Source of the DNA: Candidatus Woesearchaeota archaeon
GTDB lineage: Archaea; Nanobdellota; Nanobdellia; SCGC-AAA011-G17; GW2011-AR17
Reading direction: 5' to 3'
Assembly: GCA_016211095.1 (NCBI GenBank)
Contig: JACQSW010000138.1
Coordinates: forward strand, 1-7,290
DNA length: 7,290 bases
Under the pieces are notes generated by a model. That model was not told the DNA's origin. It searched no databases and saw only the letters and a program-made list of their open reading frames with translations. Below, one piece after another: positions 1-5,838 of this stretch; positions within the stretch are counted from its first letter, which is position 1; the number at the start of each line of letters is the position of its first letter. The translations under genes were made by a program, and so were the position numbers.

Positions 1-19
1 GATGTTAGGAGAGGAAACA

Positions 20-28
20 TTTATTTAA
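20..28 (+). promoter_or_regulatory. TATA-like box upstream of the SprT-like gene
   Basis: The A/T-only stretch tttatttaa lies 24-32 nt before the ATG at 52. This is the spacing expected for an archaeal TATA box when transcription begins at or next to the start codon (leaderless mRNA). No Shine-Dalgarno-like sequence sits just before the ATG, which fits a leaderless transcript. The call rests on spacing and composition only. Confidence 0.45.
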
Positions 29-51
29 GGCAACTCATTCCTTTTTTTGTT

Positions 52-504
52 ATGAGGGATGATGCGTGGCTTGCTGAAAGGTTAAGCCAAATCTGGAATC
101 TCCTCTTCCCGGAGGTTGAAAGAAAAAACAACGTCATAGCAAGATTCAAAGGCGGTTGGAAGAACAAATTTGGGCATATAAAAAAAATAAGGGAAAAAGA
201 CACAGAGATAGCAATCAACGGCTTATTCAAAAACGACGCAATACCTGAATATGTTATTGATGTTACGTTAGCCCACGAACTCATCCATTACAGCCACGGC
301 TTCAACTCACCACTGCCAAAAAAGTATAATCATCCGCACGCTGGGGGAATAGTCACAAAGGAGCTAAAAAGGCGCGGCTTCAGCCATTTGCTAAAAAAGG
401 AAAAAGCTTTTGTCAAGAAGGATTGGCTTAGGCTTTACAAACAGCTTTGCCCAGAAAAAAACGAATCACTTAGTAGAAGGCCGAGAAGGTTTTTTTTCTT
501 TTAA
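52..504 (+). CDS. SprT-like zinc metalloprotease
   Basis: A 150-residue cytoplasmic protein (no signal peptide or membrane helix) with the zinc-protease motif HELIH at residues 75-79. His75 and His79 would bind zinc and Glu76 would be the catalytic base. A downstream NHPH stretch (residues 93-96) followed by a helix supplies a probable third ligand, the arrangement of the SprT/SPRTN family. Known members of the wider family cleave proteins crosslinked to DNA, but small archaeal members are uncharacterised, so the substrate here is inferred at most. The ATG is placed by a TATA-like box about 27 nt upstream. The last codons read through a run of eight T and give a tail of four Phe. This tail overlaps the convergent rnp4 gene by 39 nt and is unlikely to be functionally important. 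Family assignment is fairly secure, the precise role is not. Confidence 0.82.
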   Translation: MRDDAWLAERLSQIWNLLFPEVERKNNVIARFKGGWKNKFGHIKKIREKDTEIAINGLFKNDAIPEYVIDVTLAHELIHYSHGFNSPLPKKYNHPHAGGIVTKELKRRGFSHLLKKEKAFVKKDWLRLYKQLCPEKNESLSRRPRRFFFF

Positions 505-804
505 ATGAGGCAGCCTAACAACCTCTGCGCAGTTCAAGCAGGTATACACAACTTTTCCGCTCTTCATCCGCACCCTGCAATTCTTTCCTGGGACTAGGAA
601 TGAGTTGCATTTCTTGCAAAACCGCCTCTTAAGCTTAGAAGGGAGTTTAACCCTAAACTTCATCGCTATTGAGCGGGCAATCTCAACGTACCTGTTGCTC
701 CTTTCAGGATGCTTAGAGCACTCTTTTTCAGCTGAAGAAAATAAGGATTCAATTCTTTCTTTTGCAATTTTCTTGTTTTTTTCTTTTTCGTACTTCTTAA
801 CCAT
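466..804 (-). CDS. rnp4: Ribonuclease P protein component 4 (Rpp21/Rpr2 family)
   Basis: A 112-residue basic protein matching archaeal Rnp4, the homologue of eukaryotic Rpp21. It acts with the catalytic RNase P RNA and partner Rpp29 in 5' maturation of tRNA. The N-terminal half (residues 1-50) is helical and contains the family pattern around IAKERI, RYVEIAR and IAMKFRVKLP. The C-terminal half is a zinc ribbon with ligands Cys63, Cys66, Cys89 and Cys92. The intervening LVPGKNCRVR stretch (70-79) is highly characteristic. Length is normal for the family. It starts 29 nt after the stop of the upstream lipoprotein gene and is probably cotranscribed with it, since the nearest TATA-like tract (820-827) is only about 16-23 nt before the ATG. 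Its Lys/Pro/Ser-rich tail overlaps the convergent protease gene. Confidence 0.93.
   Translation of the reverse strand: MVKKYEKEKNKKIAKERIESLFSSAEKECSKHPERSNRYVEIARSIAMKFRVKLPSKLKRRFCKKCNSFLVPGKNCRVRMKSGKVVYTCLNCAEVVRLPHLKEKKPSRPSTK
490..502 (+). terminator. Poly-T terminator inside the 3' end of the SprT-like gene
   Basis: Eight consecutive T followed by C and four more T lie on the + strand at the very end of the reading frame. Archaeal RNA polymerase terminates at U-rich tracts of this kind without needing a hairpin. The tract encodes the Phe-rich tail of the protease and, on the other strand, the Lys-rich tail of Rnp4. Confidence 0.5.
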
Positions 805-819
805 TTTTTGTAGGGGGAA

Positions 820-827
820 TAAAAAAA
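820..827 (-). terminator. Poly-T tract between the lipoprotein gene and rnp4
   Basis: On the minus strand seven T follow closely after the lipoprotein stop codon. This could terminate part of the lipoprotein transcripts, or serve as a TATA-like element for rnp4. The spacing of about 20 nt to the rnp4 ATG is short for the latter, so the role is ambiguous. Confidence 0.3.
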
Positions 828-833
828 GTTTTT

Positions 834-1241
834 TTAGCTTATGAGGGCTAATGCCGCTGCTGTGCTTCTCTGCGCATTCTCCGCCTGGATTATTGCTTCA
901 TCATAATTGCCAGCCTCAAACGCTTCCTTTGATTTCTTCAAGCTCACCCTGTTTTTTACCAAATCACTTTTTATTTCTATCATTGTGTCTGTATCAAAAT
1001 TCTTGGATTGCTGCATAACTGCGTTGTAAGCTTCAATCATTTTTGCCTCTGCCGCTTGCAAATCTGTTTCAGCCTTATCTTTTTTTCTCTGCTCAAAGAA
1101 GTTTAAGTCCATGATGGGGACAATTTTTTTGAGAGTTGAGCCAATGCTGGACACGTCCTTGGCAACATCGTTATTAACTGCTATTTGCGAACAACCACTT
1201 AATAAGATTATCAGAATTGCCACTAAAATGACCCGTTTCAT
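834..1241 (-). CDS. Small predicted lipoprotein, unknown function
   Basis: A 135-residue protein beginning with a typical lipoprotein signal: Lys2-Arg3, a hydrophobic stretch at residues 4-14, then the lipobox LSGC with Cys17 as the predicted lipidation site. The mature protein would be anchored outside the cytoplasmic membrane. The rest (about 35-135) is predicted helical and rich in Ala, Glu, Lys and Gln. A C-terminal segment around EAFEAGNYDEAIIQAENA (103-120) resembles a helix-turn-helix pair of the TPR type, but one such pair is not enough to call a TPR domain. I do not recognise a family. The frame is open further upstream to 1454, but the start at 1241 is chosen because it puts the signal sequence at the N-terminus and has a TATA-like box about 30 nt upstream. 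It is transcribed divergently from the secreted PLD-like protein, so both products would reach the cell surface. Confidence 0.78.
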   Translation of the reverse strand: MKRVILVAILIILLSGCSQIAVNNDVAKDVSSIGSTLKKIVPIMDLNFFEQRKKDKAETDLQAAEAKMIEAYNAVMQQSKNFDTDTMIEIKSDLVKNRVSLKKSKEAFEAGNYDEAIIQAENAQRSTAAALALIS

Positions 1242-1267
1242 ATTTTTAAAATACAAGAGCAGTATTT

Positions 1268-1279
1268 CATTTAAAAATT
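1268..1279 (-). promoter_or_regulatory. TATA-like box for the lipoprotein gene
   Basis: On the minus strand the sequence aatttttaaatg lies roughly 27-38 nt before the ATG at 1241, suitable for a transcript with a very short or no leader. It lies in the 124-nt divergent region shared with the PLD-like gene. Confidence 0.35.
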
Positions 1280-1333
1280 TTTGGTTTTTTTTTCGGCTCT
1301 TCCAAAAAATGTTCGGTATTCTTACAAGAAAGG

Positions 1334-1345
1334 TTATTAAAAAAA
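1334..1345 (+). promoter_or_regulatory. TATA-like box for the PLD-like gene
   Basis: The stretch ttattaaaaaaa lies 21-32 nt before the GTG at 1366 and is preceded by the purine-rich aagaaagg, which could act as the TFB recognition element. Spacing fits a leaderless transcript starting at the GTG and supports that start choice. Confidence 0.45.
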
Positions 1346-1365
1346 TTTGAGGGTTAATCTTTTTC

Positions 1366-2334
1366 GTGAAAGCTGCAAAAAAAAGTTTGATTGCCGCGGG
1401 GATTGCCTGTTTAGCCTTCTTATTAAGCGCATTAAGCTGGTCAGCAAGCCTCACACCACCACCGCATGAAACCGCACCACAACCACAATTTTATTTCTGC
1501 CCAAGGGATGGCTGCACAAAAATTTTGTTAAATGAGCTCAAAAATGCCAAATATTCGATTAACTGCGCATTGTACGACCTAAGCTCAGAAGAAATAATAA
1601 TTGCATTGCAAGAAATGAAAATAAACAAGCGGGTTGTGGTAGATGATAACAACTTTCAAAAAGCAAGCTACCTAAATTTTATGAAAAAAGATGATAGCAA
1701 ACAGCTAATGCATAACAAGTTCTGCGTAATTGATGATAAAAAAGTTTTGACCGGCTCCTTCAACCCGACGCGAAAAGAAATAAACAACGACAATCTCGCC
1801 ATAATTGAATCGGAATATTTATCAAAAAATTATTTAGAAGAATTTGAAGAATTGTGGCAAGGAAAATTTGGCGAAGGAAGAAAAACAAAATACCCGCTAA
1901 TTTACCTTAATGAAGCAAAATTTGAGAATTTTTTCTGCCCAGAAGACGACTGCGAGAAACAGGCCGTTTCTGTTTTGAAAAACGCGAAAAGCTCAATCTA
2001 TTTCATGACTTTCGCCTTTACCTCCAACAGAATAGCAGAAACAATTATTTCAAAAAAAACCCTTGACGTCAAAGGCGTGTTTGAAAAAAACCAAAACAGC
2101 AAATGGAGCCAATACGAAAAACTAAAAGCAGCCGGAATTAGCGTTAAGCTTGATAGCAACAAATACAACATGCATCACAAGGTGTTCATAATTGATTCTT
2201 CAATCATCATTTTTGGCAGCTACAACCCAACTGAATCTGGAAATGAACGGAATGATGAAAACATGCTAATAATCTATGATGAAATGATAGCTAAAAAATT
2301 CTTAGAAGAATTCAACTTCGTGTTTTACAACTAA
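1366..2334 (+). CDS. Secreted phospholipase D-family protein with two HKD motifs
   Basis: A 322-residue protein starting at GTG; an in-frame TGA 18 nt upstream and no earlier conventional start fix this choice. Residues 1-28 form a signal peptide or N-terminal anchor (AAKK, then a hydrophobic core ending in Ala/Ser), followed by a Pro-rich linker (31-40). The body is an internal duplication. Copy one (about 42-170) carries HNKFCVID with His116, Lys118, Asp123 and Gly-Ser at 130-131. Copy two (about 187-322) carries HHKVFIID with His270, Lys272, Asp277 and Gly-Ser at 284-285. Both HKD sites look intact, so one active site formed by the two halves is expected. Each copy opens with a matching FCP-x-D-x-C motif (Cys45/Cys50 and Cys191/Cys196), possibly a disulfide or metal site. 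PLD-family members cleave phosphodiesters in lipids or nucleic acids; the compact domains resemble the Nuc-type nucleases, but the substrate cannot be read from sequence. Its stop codon overlaps that of convergent hydG. Confidence 0.85.
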   Translation: MKAAKKSLIAAGIACLAFLLSALSWSASLTPPPHETAPQPQFYFCPRDGCTKILLNELKNAKYSINCALYDLSSEEIIIALQEMKINKRVVVDDNNFQKASYLNFMKKDDSKQLMHNKFCVIDDKKVLTGSFNPTRKEINNDNLAIIESEYLSKNYLEEFEELWQGKFGEGRKTKYPLIYLNEAKFENFFCPEDDCEKQAVSVLKNAKSSIYFMTFAFTSNRIAETIISKKTLDVKGVFEKNQNSKWSQYEKLKAAGISVKLDSNKYNMHHKVFIIDSSIIIFGSYNPTESGNERNDENMLIIYDEMIAKKFLEEFNFVFYN

Positions 2335-3719
2335 AAATACAAATCCCTTTTCCCTTTCTTCAGCTCACCTAATTTTTTGATGGTTGCCAACCTAATTTTT
2401 TTATCAGTTATCTTCCCCAACTCCTCCGAGATAACCCCCTCACCTAACGTTTTGAGCTCTTTTGTGCCATAATCTAAGAGGTATTCTTTATATGTTAAGA
2501 TGCAATTAGGGAGGCAAAATTTTTTTATTTCCCCAGGCTTTGCTAAGTCCATAAAATCTTTGCCAGTTCTCCCGACGCGATAGCATGCTGTGCAGAAGCT
2601 GGGATAAAATCCTGCTTTGCTCGCATCCCTTATCGTTTCAGCGATAGTCCTTGAATCCCCTACCTGAAATTGCTCTGCTTCTTGGAAAGAATTTTTTTTA
2701 GTTGCGTAGCCGCCTGGAAAAGTTTTTGATCCTGCACTTATTTGTGAAACGCCAACGCCAAAAAGTTGGTCCCTCAAGGAAGCCCTCTCCCTCGTTGAAA
2801 GAATTATGCCCGTATAAGGGACAGCCATCCTTATTATTGCAACAACCTTCTTGAAATCCTCTTCGGATAATGGGTGTGGCGGCTTGTTTGCTAACGGGGC
2901 ATTGAGGGCTGGCTCAATTCTGGGGATGGAGATTGTGTGAGGGCCAACGCCAAACCTCCCCTCCAAATGTTTGGAGTGCTGCATCAACGCCAAAACTTCG
3001 AACCTGTAATCGTATAATCCGAACAAGACCCCCAATCCTACGTCGTCAATGCCTGCTTGTTGGGCTCGGTCCATAGCGAATAATCTCCAAAGATAATCTG
3101 ATTTTCGGCCTGATGGGTGGACCGCTTTGTAAGTGGCGTGATGGTATGTTTCCTGGAATAATTGGTAGGTGCCTATACCTGTTTTTTTTAGTCTCTTAAA
3201 ATTTTTAACAGAAAGCGGAGCAACGTTGACGTTAACCCGCCTTATCTGCCCGCCTCCAATTTTTATGCTGTAAACTGCCTTAACTGCTTTGTCGATATAG
3301 GCTATGCCGCTGTCTTTGTGTTCTCCGGCAACTAACAAAACCCTCTTATGGCCCTCTTTCACCAATGCCTCAACTTCTTTTTTTATTTCTTGTGTTGCCA
3401 GCTGTTTCCTCTTGAGCCCCTTGTTTTGTATCCTGAATCCGCAGTATGAGCAGTTGTTGCTGCACTTGTTTGATAGGTAAAGCGGGGCAAAAAGAACAAG
3501 CCTCCGCCCATATATTTCTTCTTTGACTTCATTGGCAGTTTTGAACATCAATCTAATCAGTTTTTTGTCGTGGCAGTTTAGCAATGCGGCAACTTCCCAA
3601 AAACTTAAGCCCTTCAATTTTTTAGACTTATTTATAATAGCCCTTATTTTTTCTTTGCTCAAGTTTTGGTTTCTTTGCAGAGCCAAAAATATTTCTTTTT
3701 CCTGAATAAAATCTTGCAT
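2331..3719 (-). CDS. hydG: [FeFe]-hydrogenase maturase HydG (radical-SAM tyrosine lyase)
   Basis: A 462-residue protein of normal HydG length. HydG cleaves tyrosine to p-cresol plus the CO and CN- ligands and builds an Fe(CO)2(CN)-cysteine synthon for the H-cluster. The radical-SAM cluster motif CSNNCSYC gives Cys86, Cys90 and Cys93. The C-terminal motif CX2CX22C (Cys376, Cys379, Cys402), within the CTACYRVGRTG and LAKPGEI context, is the auxiliary-cluster site that separates HydG from the thiamine enzyme ThiH. GPHTISIPR (259-267) contains His261, matching the His that holds the extra 'dangler' iron in bacterial HydG. All expected catalytic features are therefore present. The ATG lies 3 nt after the stop of the HypC-HydE gene, so translation is probably coupled; a weak agga lies about 10 nt upstream. 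The gene ends against the convergent PLD-like gene. HydG is rare in archaea, and the tight operon with HydE argues for a real [FeFe]-hydrogenase pathway. Confidence 0.95.
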   Translation of the reverse strand: MQDFIQEKEIFLALQRNQNLSKEKIRAIINKSKKLKGLSFWEVAALLNCHDKKLIRLMFKTANEVKEEIYGRRLVLFAPLYLSNKCSNNCSYCGFRIQNKGLKRKQLATQEIKKEVEALVKEGHKRVLLVAGEHKDSGIAYIDKAVKAVYSIKIGGGQIRRVNVNVAPLSVKNFKRLKKTGIGTYQLFQETYHHATYKAVHPSGRKSDYLWRLFAMDRAQQAGIDDVGLGVLFGLYDYRFEVLALMQHSKHLEGRFGVGPHTISIPRIEPALNAPLANKPPHPLSEEDFKKVVAIIRMAVPYTGIILSTRERASLRDQLFGVGVSQISAGSKTFPGGYATKKNSFQEAEQFQVGDSRTIAETIRDASKAGFYPSFCTACYRVGRTGKDFMDLAKPGEIKKFCLPNCILTYKEYLLDYGTKELKTLGEGVISEELGKITDKKIRLATIKKLGELKKGKRDLYF

Positions 3720-3722
3720 TTT

Positions 3723-4997
3723 TTATATTCCTAAGTCTGTTGGCGCCCTGCCCAGCGAATACAGCAGGTTAATAGCGTTTTTTATTGAAGCTTTAACATC
3801 ATCCTTATTCCTGTCACGGTCCGGATAAAGCTGGTAGTTTTTTTTGTATTTGTAAGGGGTTAAGTTTATCATTAACGAATTGGCCCCAGCTATAAGCCCC
3901 ATTTTTAGTGCATCGCCGCCTAATGTTTGAAGGGCTGTCGTTACAAGGATTTTTGCATTTTTGTCAGCAAGCCTAGTTACAGCGATAATTTTAAGCAAAA
4001 AATTTTTATCCAACAATTTTTGTCCGGCTAAAGGGGTTAATGGTGAGGGTATTAACGGGCCGAAACTGTACATGTCAGCGCCCAAGTCCTTAGTTAACAA
4101 GATGTTTTTGATTATGTCCTCATTTTTTTCTTCAGGCAAGCCAACAATGAATCCAGTAGCAACGATGAAGCCCGACTTTTTCAAGTACCTTATCAGCTCG
4201 ACCCTTTTTTCTAGGTTAGTTCCCGGCCGCACTTTTGCAAAAATTTTTTTGTTTGAAGTTTCAAATCTTAAAAGAGCTGCCTGCGCCCCAGCCAAGTATA
4301 ACTTTTTATAGATTTTTTTGCTTCGTTCCCCAATGCTAAGAAAGATTAAGACCCCTAACTCACTTATTTCTTTAACAATCTTTACAAGTTTTTTTTCATC
4401 ATACCAATCGTCTTCGCCTGACTGCAGGACCAAAGCCTTGAAGCCTAACTTTTTAACAGCGTATTTTGCGGTTTCTATTATTTCCCCCACGCTCATCCTG
4501 TACCTATTTATTTTAGATCCTCTTCGTATGCCGCAGTAGAGGCAGTTGTTTCTGCAGTGATTGGAGAATTCTATTATGCCGTGCACGCAGCAAGCATTGC
4601 CTAACTCTTTTTGCCTCAAATTGTTCGCTGTTTCAAGCAATAGCTGAACCTCCTTATTTTCACGCATTTCCAATAAGCGCTGCAGCTCCGGTGAAGCTAA
4701 GTTTTTTCCAAGGTTAACTTTCTGCATCAAACCGAGAAGGTTGCCGTTTGTTGCTGGTTGAGAAATTTTTTTGTCAATTTTTTTTAATTCAAAGAACTGT
4801 TTTTTCCAAATCCTTAAGGTCCTTGTCGCATTATCTTTTGAGATTTTGCTTACGACGATGCCGCCCTGGGCATAAATATAATCCCCTAAAGAAACATTTT
4901 TAACGCCTAGCAGAACGTTCTTTTTTTCTCCAAAATAATCAACAACCGCATAATTATCCTTGATTTCAATAATTTTGCCTGGAATAGCGTAGCACAT
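3723..4997 (-). CDS. hydE: HypC-HydE fusion: hydrogenase maturation chaperone domain joined to radical-SAM maturase
   Basis: A 424-residue fusion. Residues 1-70 are a HypC/HupF-type domain: MCYAIPGK at the N-terminus, where Cys2 is exposed after Met removal, then a small beta-rich body ending GDYIYAQGG. A Lys/Gln/Asn-rich linker (about 71-90) leads to a complete HydE domain (about 92-424). This contains the radical-SAM site CRNNCLYC (Cys148, Cys152, Cys155) after IIEFSN, then LQSGED (191-196), RFET (244-247), VGLP, GPLIPSPLTPLA and YQLYP. HydE acts on the HydG product to form the diiron precursor of the H-cluster. In standard HypC, Cys2 and a His in VHxGFA bind the iron; here the His position is Gln44. 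The optional second iron-sulfur site of HydE near the C-terminus lacks its cysteines. The ATG at 4997 is preferred to an in-frame TTG nine nt upstream because it gives MC at the N-terminus and has a TATA-like box 27-33 nt upstream. It is cotranscribed with hydG. Confidence 0.92.
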   Translation of the reverse strand: MCYAIPGKIIEIKDNYAVVDYFGEKKNVLLGVKNVSLGDYIYAQGGIVVSKISKDNATRTLRIWKKQFFELKKIDKKISQPATNGNLLGLMQKVNLGKNLASPELQRLLEMRENKEVQLLLETANNLRQKELGNACCVHGIIEFSNHCRNNCLYCGIRRGSKINRYRMSVGEIIETAKYAVKKLGFKALVLQSGEDDWYDEKKLVKIVKEISELGVLIFLSIGERSKKIYKKLYLAGAQAALLRFETSNKKIFAKVRPGTNLEKRVELIRYLKKSGFIVATGFIVGLPEEKNEDIIKNILLTKDLGADMYSFGPLIPSPLTPLAGQKLLDKNFLLKIIAVTRLADKNAKILVTTALQTLGGDALKMGLIAGANSLMINLTPYKYKKNYQLYPDRDRNKDDVKASIKNAINLLYSLGRAPTDLGI

Positions 4998-5022
4998 AAC
5001 CCCCAATTTGTATGGTTGAAGT

Positions 5023-5034
5023 TAAAAAAAGTTT
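5023..5034 (-). promoter_or_regulatory. TATA-like box for the hypC-hydE / hydG operon
   Basis: On the minus strand aaacttttttta lies 26-37 nt before the ATG at 4997, with the T-tract itself 27-33 nt away. This spacing fits a leaderless start at the MCYAIPG initiator, and fits the alternative TTG at 5006 less well. Confidence 0.45.
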
Positions 5035-5036
5035 CT

Positions 5037-5049
5037 AAAAAAAAGAAAA
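5037..5049 (-). terminator. Poly-T terminator after pcna
   Basis: Downstream of the pcna stop the minus strand reads attttc followed by eight T, a U-rich tract suited to archaeal intrinsic termination. It lies just before the promoter of the hydE-hydG operon and would separate the two transcription units. Confidence 0.5.
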
Positions 5050-5059
5050 TAGAATATCC

Positions 5060-5803
5060 TTAGTCGTTATCTACTCTTGGGGCTAGTATGAAGCTGAGCC
5101 TCATTTTGTCGATTATTGTGTATTCTGTTTTTAGCGGGTAATTTGTGGCGAAGCTTATGCTTACTTCGTCGCTAATTTTTGAGCCCTTAATTATTTTTTT
5201 TAGGTATTCGATGGAGTATTTGGCTGTTGTTTTGTCTTCTGTGCTTATTTTTGTGTTTTCGTCTTCATGGATTTCTACCTTTGCGTCTTGCAGGTTGCCT
5301 TCACTCTTTATTGTGAGCTTTTTTGGCTCAGCTATCAGCGCTACTGATTCTGCGATTATGCCCATGTCTTCTATGGCTTCGTCAAACTTTATTGATGCTG
5401 TTTCTATGCTGGCGGCGAAGGATAGTTTTGGGATTTTTTGCTCCCTTTCCTCAGCGTCTATTAGTGAGAGGTTGAATGTTTTTTTGCTTTCGCCTATCAG
5501 CTCAATTTTTAGCCTGCCGGTGTCTTCGTCCAGGCTGATTATTGTTGTGTCTGCAGGTTTCGCCCTTTTGAGTATTTGCTTGAAGTTGTCAAGATTTATT
5601 GTCAATGATACGTCTTCGTTGACTTCATATTCAGCGAAGGCCGGTGACAACAGCTTGAAGTCTATCATTGCCACGTTGGCTGGGTCCATCGCGATTATTT
5701 CTATCTTGGTTTTATCTATTTTTAGTGTTGCTTCGTTAACTAACTCTGATATTATTCCTATACTTTCTGTTAAGAGCCTCGGTTCAGTTAAAATTAGCTT
5801 CAT
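5060..5803 (-). CDS. pcna: DNA polymerase sliding clamp PCNA
   Basis: A 247-residue protein of typical archaeal PCNA length and pattern. PCNA forms a trimeric ring around DNA and tethers polymerase, ligase, FEN1 and other PIP-box proteins. The N-terminal domain (1 to about 115) contains IIAMDPANVAMIDF (36-49), the classic PCNA signature region. The interdomain connecting loop lies around LIDAEEREQKIP (113-124). The C-terminal domain (about 125-247) ends with LAPRVDND, matching the LAPR-type segment that contacts PIP peptides in this family. Only one copy lies in the window, so a homotrimer is likely but not shown. The gene starts 62 nt downstream of the membrane-protein gene, with its own promoter-like T-tract and a G-run before the ATG, and ends at a T-run. 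It is therefore likely a separate transcript from the downstream hyd operon. Confidence 0.96.
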   Translation of the reverse strand: MKLILTEPRLLTESIGIISELVNEATLKIDKTKIEIIAMDPANVAMIDFKLLSPAFAEYEVNEDVSLTINLDNFKQILKRAKPADTTIISLDEDTGRLKIELIGESKKTFNLSLIDAEEREQKIPKLSFAASIETASIKFDEAIEDMGIIAESVALIAEPKKLTIKSEGNLQDAKVEIHEDENTKISTEDKTTAKYSIEYLKKIIKGSKISDEVSISFATNYPLKTEYTIIDKMRLSFILAPRVDND

Positions 5804-5811
5804 TAATAAAT

Positions 5812-5817
5812 CCCCCC
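5812..5817 (-). promoter_or_regulatory. Possible ribosome binding site (G6 run) before pcna
   Basis: Six G on the minus strand followed by atttatta lie 9-14 nt before the ATG at 5803. G5 can pair with the CCUCC core of 16S rRNA with one G-U pair. This is a plausible but non-canonical Shine-Dalgarno site. Confidence 0.35.
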
Positions 5818-5838
5818 AAAAAATTTTTTTTGTTGTGT

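Noticed and set aside
820..831. The 12-mer aaacttttttta (minus strand) shared between the rnp4 upstream region and the hydE promoter as a common regulatory site
   Set aside because: It is mostly a T-run, its distance to the two start codons differs by about 10 nt, and such a match is expected by chance in this AT-rich DNA.
1242..1454. Upstream extension of the lipoprotein reading frame by 71 residues
   Set aside because: It would bury the lipoprotein signal sequence in the middle of the protein and run antisense through the PLD-like signal peptide. The start at 1241 has a TATA-like box at suitable distance.
2331..3719. ThiH (thiamine biosynthesis) as an alternative identity for HydG
   Set aside because: The C-terminal CX2CX22C auxiliary-cluster motif and the GPHTISIPR histidine are HydG features, and the neighbour is HydE.
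3961..4539. Two + strand open frames antisense to hydE
   Set aside because: Their translations show no family motifs and they lie wholly within a strongly conserved radical-SAM gene.
3723..4720. BioB or PylB as an alternative identity for the radical-SAM part of the fusion
   Set aside because: The IIEFSN-CRNNCLYCGIRR context, LQSGED, RFET and YQLYP match HydE, and the HydG neighbour agrees.
4998..5006. TTG start for the HypC-HydE fusion, giving three extra residues
   Set aside because: HypC function needs Cys directly after the initiator Met. The ATG at 4997 gives this and fits the TATA-like box spacing better.
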